DNA from: Hungateiclostridiaceae bacterium UBA1305
Lineage (GTDB): Bacteria; Bacillota; Clostridia; Acetivibrionales; DTU013
Direction: 5' to 3'
DNA length: 24,882 nt
Assembly: GCA_002307275.1 (NCBI GenBank)
Contig: DBTX01000087.1
Span: 1 to 24,882 of the forward strand
Shown in pieces: positions 1-5,887 of this stretch. Within the stretch, counting starts at the first letter, position 1; each line of letters begins with the position of its first letter. The notes under the pieces were generated by a model. The model was not told the origin of the DNA. It did no database searches and saw only the letters and a program-made list of their open reading frames with translations. Made by a program: the position numbers and the translations under genes.

Positions 1-676
1 GCAGGGGGAATATATCCCTTGATGTGATATAAAAGAATGCGTCCTGAAACGTATTCCATCTGCCGACTGCAAAGAACAGGGCCAGGGTTGCCAGGATCGG
101 CTTTGACAGCGGGAGTATAATCCTGATCAGAATTCCCATGTCAGTACAGCCGTCCAGTTTTGCGGATTCCTCAAGGCTGTCCGGTATGGATGTCATCAGG
201 TAGGTCCTCATCAGAATCATATTATAGGGGCTCAAAACAACAGGAAGGATAAGCGCCCAGATACTGTTGTAAAGTCCCAGTTCCTGTATGTTGATATAAT
301 TGGGTATCACACCGGCATTAAAATAGAAGGTAAACAGGATCAGCAGCATAAAGATGCCTCTTCCCTTAAGTCCCCTCCTGGAAAGCGGGTATGCAAGCGC
401 AATCGTAATGACCAGCCCGATCAGCGTGAAAATCACGGTCATGTATACGGTCAGCCAAAGCGAATACAGCATGGTTGTATCGGAAAATACCTGTTTATAT
501 GCATCCAGATTAATGCCTACCGGAAACAGGGTTACTTTTTGTGACAAAACCGCCTCATTCGAACTGAGCGAAATGGAAGCGACATGTAAAAACGGTATAA
601 TGCAAACCAGAACAGATAAAGTCACCAATAGATAAACAATTGCATTAAACAATTTATCCTTTAAATTATAATTCAT
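1..676 (-). CDS. CUT1 carbohydrate ABC transporter permease, LplC/YtcP type (3' end outside window)
   Basis: Inner-membrane permease of a binding-protein-dependent sugar or oligosaccharide importer; it would pair with the permease encoded just upstream. I translated it by hand from the ATG at 676: the protein opens MNYNLKDKLFNAIVYLLVTL and 225 residues are visible of an expected ~295. A first membrane helix covers residues ~13-32, others follow at ~75-95 and ~108-125, and the cytoplasmic EAA loop appears near residue 175 (EESAKLDGCTDMGILIRIIL), the contact site for the ATPase. GGAGG lies 8 bases before the ATG; a second ATG at 680 is out of frame. It follows the other permease by 43 bases in the same direction, so the two form an operon. 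The substrate-binding protein is expected further left. The family is secure; the substrate is unknown. Confidence 0.9.
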   Translation of the reverse strand, partial: MNYNLKDKLFNAIVYLLVTLSVLVCIIPFLHVASISLSSNEAVLSQKVTLFPVGINLDAYKQVFSDTTMLYSLWLTVYMTVIFTLIGLVITIALAYPLSRRGLKGRGIFMLLILFTFYFNAGVIPNYINIQELGLYNSIWALILPVVLSPYNMILMRTYLMTSIPDSLEESAKLDGCTDMGILIRIILPLSKPILATLALFFAVGRWNTFQDAFFYITSRDIFPL

Positions 677-719
677 GCATCCATCCTCCAATCATAACTG
701 AAAACCATCTCATGTTTTA

Positions 720-1691
720 TCAGGTTATTCCCTGTTCTCCGGCTCTTTTTGCAATGAAATTGGTCAGCAATACCAGTATAAAACCGATTACCGACTGGAA
801 CAGGCCTACTGCGGTGGCAACATTGAACCTGAGCGATTTCAGGCCGACATCATATACATATATGCTGATGACGTTGGCAACATCCATGACCAGAGGATTT
901 GCCATGTTCATCGAACGATCGAAAGAGGACCCCATGATTCTGCCAAGGTTTATGATAAGCAGGACAATGATTGTGGATTTGAGACCAGGCAGGGTAATGT
1001 GCCATATTTTCCCGAAACGGCCGGCGCCGTCCACAACCGCCGCCTCGTAAAGTTCCGAATTGATGCCGGCGATCGTAGCAAGATAAATGATAGTGCCCCA
1101 ACCTACATTTTGCCATACACCTACGAGAACATAGGTAATGACCCAATGAATATTCTCAGTAAGAAACGGTACGAACTCCCCGCCCATTTTGGTAATCAGT
1201 ATGTTTACCAGACCGGATTGGGGAGCAAACAGCTGATACATGATGCTGGCGATGATAACCCAGGACAGGAAGTGCGGCAGATAAAGCAGTGTCTGCGACG
1301 TCTTTTTGAACCATTTTGAACTGATTTCATTTAAAAGGATTGCAAGCAGGATCGGCGCCGGGAAACCAAATACAAGATCCAGCAGACTCAATCCCAAAGT
1401 ATTTCTCAACACAAGCGGAAATTCCCTCATTGAAAAAATTTCTTTAAATACATCAAACCCTACCCACGGGCTGGCGGAAATCGTACTTGTAATGCTGTAT
1501 TCCTTGAACGCCAATTGCAAGCCATACATCGGCCTGTAAAAGAAGAGATATAAAAAAACCATTGGTACAACAAGAAGAGCATATAAAATCCAATCCCTTT
1601 TTATATAGTAAAAAATATTCTTCCTGTCTGCGTTTACAAAACTGAACCTTTTTATTATTTTGAGTGTTTTGAGTGTTTTTGAAGTGTTCAC
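720..1691 (-). CDS. CUT1 carbohydrate ABC transporter permease, LplB type
   Basis: First permease of the importer pair. It has an N-terminal cytoplasmic stretch, a first helix at about residues 35-55 (ILYALLVVPMVFLYLFFY), the PMYGLQLAFKEY segment typical of LplB/YtcP-class proteins, several further helices, and the EAA loop ELYEAAVVDGAGRFGKIWHI with the LPGL tail. Length (~323 residues) is normal. Start choice: an ATG at 1700 lies only 1 base after AGGAG (1706-1702), too close to work well, while the GTG at 1691 lies 10 bases after it, so I prefer GTG; the ATG form would be 326 residues. No ATPase gene lies nearby, which is usual for CUT1 systems that share one MsmX-like ATPase. Divergent from the AraC regulator at 2021. 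Confidence 0.88.
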   Translation of the reverse strand: MNTSKTLKTLKIIKRFSFVNADRKNIFYYIKRDWILYALLVVPMVFLYLFFYRPMYGLQLAFKEYSITSTISASPWVGFDVFKEIFSMREFPLVLRNTLGLSLLDLVFGFPAPILLAILLNEISSKWFKKTSQTLLYLPHFLSWVIIASIMYQLFAPQSGLVNILITKMGGEFVPFLTENIHWVITYVLVGVWQNVGWGTIIYLATIAGINSELYEAAVVDGAGRFGKIWHITLPGLKSTIIVLLIINLGRIMGSSFDRSMNMANPLVMDVANVISIYVYDVGLKSLRFNVATAVGLFQSVIGFILVLLTNFIAKRAGEQGIT

Positions 1692-1733
1692 GTCAAGCAT
1701 TCTCCTAACGTTGAATTCTGTAATGACATTTTT

Positions 1734-1765
1734 ATTATAAATGCACCTTGGGTATGCTGTATACC
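1734..1765 (-). promoter_or_regulatory. Putative permease-operon promoter with a short operator-like palindrome
   Basis: On the minus strand TATAAT (1739-1734) sits about 33 bases before the permease Shine-Dalgarno. No good -35 is present; instead a perfect inverted repeat GGTAT-N5-ATACC (1751-1765) occupies the -35 zone. A consensus -10 with a poor -35 next to a palindrome is what an activator-dependent promoter would look like, and an AraC-type regulator is encoded divergently. This is an inference; a 5-bp palindrome can occur by chance. Confidence 0.35.
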
Positions 1766-1880
1766 TTCACTATTTACTGGAACCTTCATATTTTTCACTT
1801 TGGATATATTTCAATAAGAGAATCATAAGACAATCGAGTAAAATGCAGGTAGCCTTTTTAATACAAAAGTTCTGAAATCA

Positions 1881-1909
1881 TTGTTTTCCCAAGAGAAAAC
1901 TGCTATGAT
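1881..1909 (+). promoter_or_regulatory. Sigma-A-type promoter for the AraC regulator
   Basis: TTGTTT (1881-1886), a 17-base spacer, then TATGAT (1904-1909). Spacing is optimal and both hexamers differ from consensus at only one or two bases. Transcription would start near 1916, giving a leader of about 105 bases before the ATG at 2021. Confidence 0.55.
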
Positions 1910-2020
1910 AAAAAGTGAAGGTGGGAAAAAAAGTCATTGTTCGAAGGTTTTTTATAGTGCTGATAAAGGTTTCTACTTAGAAGAAGATCCTGCAAATACG
2001 TGACTGGTTGAGGTATAACC

Positions 2021-4333
2021 ATGAAAAAACTGCCAATGCTGACAAAATCCTTTCTTGGGTTTTCCATATTCCTTATTGTTCCACTGATGATTGCAGGCTT
2101 CATTTTTTATTACAATCTGATGAAGTTTTCTGAAGATGAAATCAGCAAAACATCCATTGTCAATCTGCAAACAGTAAAGCGATTGAACGACCAACTGATT
2201 GACTCCATTACAAAACAGACAATTAGACTCTCGCTGGATATCCTGCTTCAGGACATATTTGGAGTCAGGTACTATTATCAAATCACCGGAGACCCTCAAA
2301 GGATGATAAAATTCATGCAGGTAACCCAGCTTTTAAATGAAACAATAAACATTAACTATCGGATCAAATCGATTTATGTTTATGTTGATAATGCGGATTA
2401 TGTCATCACATCAAGCCAGGGCGTCATCAAGAAGGATGAGCTCACCGATCAGAACTGGATTGCGGACTACAACAGGTATAAAGATAAAATTGGAACCACA
2501 TGGCTGAACAGCAGGCCATTGGATCAGGAAGATAAAAGCATTACCAATAATGTAATTACCTGCATTCTTCCTTTACGAAGCCTGATGATTGATTATGAGG
2601 GAGCCATTGTAGTCAACATATATGAGTACGAGCTTTACAACTTTATGAACGAACCCAATGCGGGAACGGACGGGTATGTTTTCATTCTGGATACCAAAGG
2701 CAGCATCGTATCCCATGCGGACAAGAATCTGCTTAATACAAACATTTCCGGCAGGCCGTATATCAAAAGCATTCTTCAGTCAAATGAGTCTACCGGCTTT
2801 CTGATTGCAGACACTGAAACGGGCAAGCAGATGTTCACCTATTATAAGTCTGAATTCAATAATTGGGTATACATAGGAGTTGTGCCCATGAACAGCATGC
2901 TCGGTAAAACCAATGCCCTGATTACTCAGATTCTGCTGGTTCTCGTCGGTCTGATGCTGTTGGGCAGCTTGTTATCCTATATGTTTTCAAGGAGTATGTA
3001 CAACCCTGTTAAAAAGCTGATGCTGGATATCCAGAAACGCAAAGGCATTGATTTCAAGGAAGCCGGGAACGAAATGGCTATTCTTTCAAGAGTTTTCGAT
3101 TCACTTGCACACCAGGAGGACAATCTTTCGAACGAACTTGAAAAGAACAAGCGGAAACTACGGAACAAATATGTAACAGATCTGTTGGAAGGGAATACGG
3201 AAAAAAACACCGCCCAGGACGCCAATAACGGAATTGAGTTTGAAAACAGCCATTTCTTAAGCCTCCTTGCGGCAATTGACAGATATGATTCCTTTGTCGA
3301 AAAGAACACGCCGGATCAGCAGTACTACTTGAAAATGCTGATTATAAAAACCTGTGAAGAGATCATGGGGAAAACATTCAGCGTATTTGGCGTATTATAT
3401 GAAAAGAACAAAATTGCTTTAGTATTGAACACAAACGGGTATGATCCGGTAAAAACCTCCGAATTGCTCCATTCCTGCCTGCTGACGATGCAGCGGGAAA
3501 TTGGGAAGGTCATGAGCAACACAATAACAATCGGAATTGGGAAATGCTACGAGGATATTTTCATGCTGAACACCTCTTTTACCGAGGCGAAGGCTGCCTT
3601 GACAAACCGGATTGTAAAAGGCAGCGGGAAGATCATTTTTTACGAGGATTTCTCGGAAAGTGAGAACAAATATTTTTACCCGTATCACATTGAAACGCAT
3701 ATTCTCAACTATCTGAAACTTGGATCCAGAGAAGAGCTGGTCGGCGCCATCAGCGAACTGATTCTCGAAATCAGAAGCCGCAACGGTATTTCTTCGGATA
3801 ATATCATTCAGATTTTTGTGCAGCTTATTGGTAATACAGTAAAATTTCTCGTAGAAATGAATATCAACATCGGGAATATCTTCGGAAGCGATTATAACAT
3901 TTATCAGAAGCTAACCTCAAAAGAAACGCTGGATGATATCAAAGTATGGCTTACAGGATTTTACTCGGGAATACTCCAATACATAGCCAACTCCTGTGAT
4001 GCAGACAAGTCGAATGCTGCTGACAAGGTCATGGATTATCTGCATCAGAACTACAGGGCAAATATAGACACCACGTCTATAGCTACAAACACCGGATTGG
4101 GCTATTCTTCCATAGGGCGGATTGTAAAAAGTAAAACCGGCAAGAATGTGCTTGAATACATAAACGGCCTTCGCATCGAAGAAGCGAAGCGCCTTCTCAG
4201 ACAGACGAACATGAATGTTGCGGATATCGCACTGAATGTTGGATACAACAATGACCAGAGTTTCTCCCGCTACTTCAAAAAATATGAGGGTGTTACCCCG
4301 GGCGAATTCAGGAACCTGCAGAATCTGAAATAG
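2021..4333 (+). CDS. Membrane-anchored AraC-family regulator (YtdP/YesN-like)
   Basis: Transcription factor with its own extracellular sensor, expected to sense a sugar or its binding protein and switch on the neighbouring permeases. In the 770 residues: membrane helix ~12-30 (LGFSIFLIVPLMIAGFIFYY), a long extracytoplasmic part ~31-295 of Cache-like type (includes GYVFILDTKGSIVSHADKN), a second helix ~299-322 (TQILLVLVGLMLLGSLL), a cytoplasmic middle region ~340-660 of unclear fold, and a C-terminal double helix-turn-helix AraC domain ~670-768 (DTTSIATNTGLGYSSIGRIV; VADIALNVGYNNDQSFSRYF; ending GVTPGEFR). Length and layout match B. subtilis YtdP (about 770 residues), which also sits beside CUT1 permeases. 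GAGG lies 7 bases before the ATG. Ligand unknown. Confidence 0.9.
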   Translation: MKKLPMLTKSFLGFSIFLIVPLMIAGFIFYYNLMKFSEDEISKTSIVNLQTVKRLNDQLIDSITKQTIRLSLDILLQDIFGVRYYYQITGDPQRMIKFMQVTQLLNETININYRIKSIYVYVDNADYVITSSQGVIKKDELTDQNWIADYNRYKDKIGTTWLNSRPLDQEDKSITNNVITCILPLRSLMIDYEGAIVVNIYEYELYNFMNEPNAGTDGYVFILDTKGSIVSHADKNLLNTNISGRPYIKSILQSNESTGFLIADTETGKQMFTYYKSEFNNWVYIGVVPMNSMLGKTNALITQILLVLVGLMLLGSLLSYMFSRSMYNPVKKLMLDIQKRKGIDFKEAGNEMAILSRVFDSLAHQEDNLSNELEKNKRKLRNKYVTDLLEGNTEKNTAQDANNGIEFENSHFLSLLAAIDRYDSFVEKNTPDQQYYLKMLIIKTCEEIMGKTFSVFGVLYEKNKIALVLNTNGYDPVKTSELLHSCLLTMQREIGKVMSNTITIGIGKCYEDIFMLNTSFTEAKAALTNRIVKGSGKIIFYEDFSESENKYFYPYHIETHILNYLKLGSREELVGAISELILEIRSRNGISSDNIIQIFVQLIGNTVKFLVEMNINIGNIFGSDYNIYQKLTSKETLDDIKVWLTGFYSGILQYIANSCDADKSNAADKVMDYLHQNYRANIDTTSIATNTGLGYSSIGRIVKSKTGKNVLEYINGLRIEEAKRLLRQTNMNVADIALNVGYNNDQSFSRYFKKYEGVTPGEFRNLQNLK

Positions 4334-4357
4334 TACGGGAATACTGCCGCCGCCGGA

Positions 4358-4412
4358 AGTCCGCTCGGAAACTGTGGACAGAAAGCTGCGTGCGGGAGTT
4401 CCCGGGCGGACT
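4358..4412. repeat. Imperfect palindrome, copy 1 of a repeat family shared with 8935-8988
   Basis: AGTCCGCTCGGAAA (4358-4371) pairs with TTCCCGGGCGGACT (4399-4412): 12 of 14 positions are Watson-Crick, one is a G-U wobble and one is a mismatch; the loop is 27 bases. It lies 24 bases after the AraC stop and has no T-run, so it is not a standard terminator. The left arm and loop start (CGCTCGGAAAC, TGT, ACAG) match the element at 8935-8988 almost base for base. Confidence 0.55.
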
Positions 4413-4479
4413 CATGGACAGGTGAAAATTCCTTGAAAGCGGATTGGGAGGATATCAGCGATTATGTTATGTACTAAAC

Positions 4480-4508
4480 TTGATGAATTTTTAATAATCA
4501 TATATATT
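4480..4508 (+). promoter_or_regulatory. Sigma-A-type promoter for the D-Ala-D-Ala ligase gene
   Basis: TTGATG (4480-4485), 17-base spacer, TATATT (4503-4508). The -10 lies only 22 bases before the ATG at 4531, so the leader would be short (about 15 bases) and would include the Shine-Dalgarno GGAGGAG. Confidence 0.5.
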
Positions 4509-4530
4509 AGATGGGAGGAGTTGAATATAT

Positions 4531-5559
4531 ATGAGAATAGTTGTATTAGCAGGGGGATTAAGCCCTGAGCGTGATGTGTCCTTATCATCGGGATCGCTGA
4601 TTGCAAATGCGCTGATTGAAAATGGGCATGAAGTGTTATTGTTGGATCTATATTTGGGTATTCAGACTCATATCAGCAATTCGCTTTTTCTAAATAGGTA
4701 TTCCAAGAAGAGATACAGTTATATAGTGCCCCCGGAGGAGCCTGATCTGCAGAAACTAAAAAGTGAATCCGCCAATGGCGAAAGCCTGATAGGAAAAAAT
4801 GTCATTGAGATATGCAAAGCTTCGGATATCGTATTTATCGCCTTACATGGCTCCATTGGTGAAAATGGTCAACTGCAGGCTGCTTTAGACTCTTTCGGCA
4901 TCCGTTATACAGGCACAGGGTATATTGGCAGCCTTTTAGCCATGGATAAGGATATATCCAAAAAACTTATGGTCACAAATCAGATCAAGACCCCGGATTG
5001 GAAGATATACAATATCAAACAACCCGATACCTGCGATTTTACCGACGTAACATATCCTTGTGTCGTAAAGCCTTGCAGCTGCGGGTCGAGTGTCGGTGTT
5101 ACAATAGTCGAAACCCCTTCTGAATTACAGCAGGCATTGGAGTATGCGCGGGTATATGAGGAGGTCATCCTTATTGAAAACAGGATTGTCGGCAGAGAAT
5201 TCTCCGTTGGCATTTTCAACGGCACTGCGCTTCCTGTTATAGAAATAATTCCGAAGACGGGATTTTACGATTACAAACATAAATATCAATCAGGTATAAC
5301 GGAAGAAGTGTGTCCGGCAAGAATTAATAATGAGGTCACACAGAAAATACAAGCTGCGGCGCTTTCTGTTCATAAAGCACTGCGATTGGGGTTTTATTCC
5401 CGGATCGACTTCATATTGGACAGCAATAAAGAGTTATATTGCCTGGAAGCCAATACTTTACCGGGTATGACGCCAACAAGCCTTTTGCCGCAGGAAGCAA
5501 AAGCTGCAGGAATTTCCTATAATGAATTATGTGAACAGATCGCCATGTCAATAAAGTAA
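4531..5559 (+). CDS. ddl: D-alanine--D-alanine ligase
   Basis: Cytoplasmic ATP-grasp ligase that joins two D-alanines for the peptidoglycan precursor. The 342 residues carry the family landmarks: N-terminal GGLSPERDVSLSSG (residues 8-21), LHGSIGENG (105-113), the ATP-grasp core VVKPCSCGSSVGV (178-190), the omega-loop FYDYKHKY (245-252), RIDF (291-294) and the metal-binding EANTLPGMTPTSL (306-318). The omega-loop ends in Tyr (252), as in ordinary D-Ala-D-Ala ligases, and not the His of VanA/VanB or the Phe of VanC, so I do not read it as a resistance ligase. GGAGGAG ends 10 bases before the ATG. It stands alone, with no murF or van genes beside it. Confidence 0.95.
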   Translation: MRIVVLAGGLSPERDVSLSSGSLIANALIENGHEVLLLDLYLGIQTHISNSLFLNRYSKKRYSYIVPPEEPDLQKLKSESANGESLIGKNVIEICKASDIVFIALHGSIGENGQLQAALDSFGIRYTGTGYIGSLLAMDKDISKKLMVTNQIKTPDWKIYNIKQPDTCDFTDVTYPCVVKPCSCGSSVGVTIVETPSELQQALEYARVYEEVILIENRIVGREFSVGIFNGTALPVIEIIPKTGFYDYKHKYQSGITEEVCPARINNEVTQKIQAAALSVHKALRLGFYSRIDFILDSNKELYCLEANTLPGMTPTSLLPQEAKAAGISYNELCEQIAMSIK

Positions 5560-5586
5560 ATTTCATATTAATACAAGCATACAAAA

Positions 5587-5602
5587 ATACTACATGTAGT
5601 TG
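5587..5602. promoter_or_regulatory. NrdR box 1 (distal) upstream of nrdD
   Basis: A 16-bp site, positions 5587-5602, with a perfect 12-bp palindromic core ACTACATGTAGT (5589-5600). It fits the known NrdR box pattern (ACACwATATAwTGTGT-like) at most core positions. Its centre (5594.5) is exactly 31 bp from that of box 2, the spacing known for NrdR pairs. NrdR is the dATP/ATP-sensing repressor of ribonucleotide reductase genes. Confidence 0.75.
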
Positions 5603-5614
5603 CATATATTTTAA

Positions 5615-5643
5615 TTGACCCAATATATCGTGAGTGGTATAAT
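5615..5643 (+). promoter_or_regulatory. Sigma-A promoter of the nrdDG operon
   Basis: TTGACC (5615-5620), 17-base spacer, perfect TATAAT (5638-5643). This is the best promoter in the window. NrdR box 2 fills most of the spacer, so repressor binding would directly block RNA polymerase. Confidence 0.8.
5618..5633. promoter_or_regulatory. NrdR box 2 (proximal), inside the nrdD promoter spacer
   Basis: ACCCAATATATCGTGA (5618-5633) matches the NrdR consensus at about 13 of 16 positions, with the invariant-looking CAATATAT core and GTG half-site. It overlaps the end of the -35 and the spacer. With box 1 it forms the canonical tandem arrangement. Confidence 0.8.
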
Positions 5644-5704
5644 GAATTTGGATTTAGCAGTTCATGCTGAAATTACGTTAATACATACAAGAGGACAAAA
5701 GATT

Positions 5705-5755
5705 ATGAGCCATTGTGACAGTCTGTTTCTTTCTGAAGTCCGCGTTTTTGAATAA
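5705..5755 (+). CDS. Possible 16-residue leader peptide in the nrdD 5' region
   Basis: AGAGGA (5690-5695) is followed after 9 bases by ATG (5705) and a 16-codon frame MSHCDSLFLSEVRVFE ending TAA. It lies downstream of the predicted transcription start (~5650) and upstream of the stem at 5786-5817. Short frames with a passable ribosome site occur by chance, so this is only a candidate; an upstream in-frame ATG at 5642 overlaps the -10 and would not be transcribed. Confidence 0.25.
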   Translation: MSHCDSLFLSEVRVFE

Positions 5756-5785
5756 AATTCTTTTTATATTCTCTTACCTCCAAAG

Positions 5786-5817
5786 AAGGAATAGGTTGTT
5801 ATCGCAGCCTATTCCTT
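5786..5817 (+). promoter_or_regulatory. Stem-loop in the nrdD leader
   Basis: AAGGAATAGG (5786-5795) and CCTATTCCTT (5808-5817) form a perfect 10-bp stem with a 12-base loop. Only three T's follow, so it is unlikely to be an efficient intrinsic terminator. It could affect leader stability or translation of nrdD; no known riboswitch is recognised. Confidence 0.5.
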
Positions 5818-5887
5818 TCCACTCGTAAACTGTATAATATTCAAGATCAACTATTACTGCTGATGAATTGAAGGGAGCAAATGACTT

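Larger units (their letters stand above)
1701..2020. other. Divergent intergenic region between permease operon and AraC gene
   Basis: A 320-base AT-rich stretch with no coding potential that I trust. It holds the minus-strand -10 and palindrome at 1734-1765 and a plus-strand sigma-A-type promoter at 1881-1909. I see no riboswitch or terminator in it. Confidence 0.6.
5560..5887. other. ddl-nrdD intergenic region with NrdR-controlled promoter and long leader
   Basis: 328 bases. In order: a short AT-rich spacer with no clear ddl terminator, tandem NrdR boxes and promoter (5587-5643), a ~235-base untranslated leader with a possible leader peptide (5705-5755), a T-rich stretch (5755-5770), a perfect 10-bp stem (5786-5817), a lone TATAAT (5833-5838) without a matching -35, and the nrdD ribosome site GGGAG 10 bases before the ATG. 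Confidence 0.7.

Noticed and set aside
4531..5559. Vancomycin-resistance type D-Ala-D-Lac or D-Ala-D-Ser ligase
   Set aside because: The omega-loop ends in Tyr as in normal Ddl, and there are no vanH, vanX, vanT or vanR/S genes next to it.
5833..5838. Second nrdD promoter at TATAAT
   Set aside because: No acceptable -35 at 16-18 bases (TATTCC at best) and the strong NrdR-overlapped promoter lies upstream.
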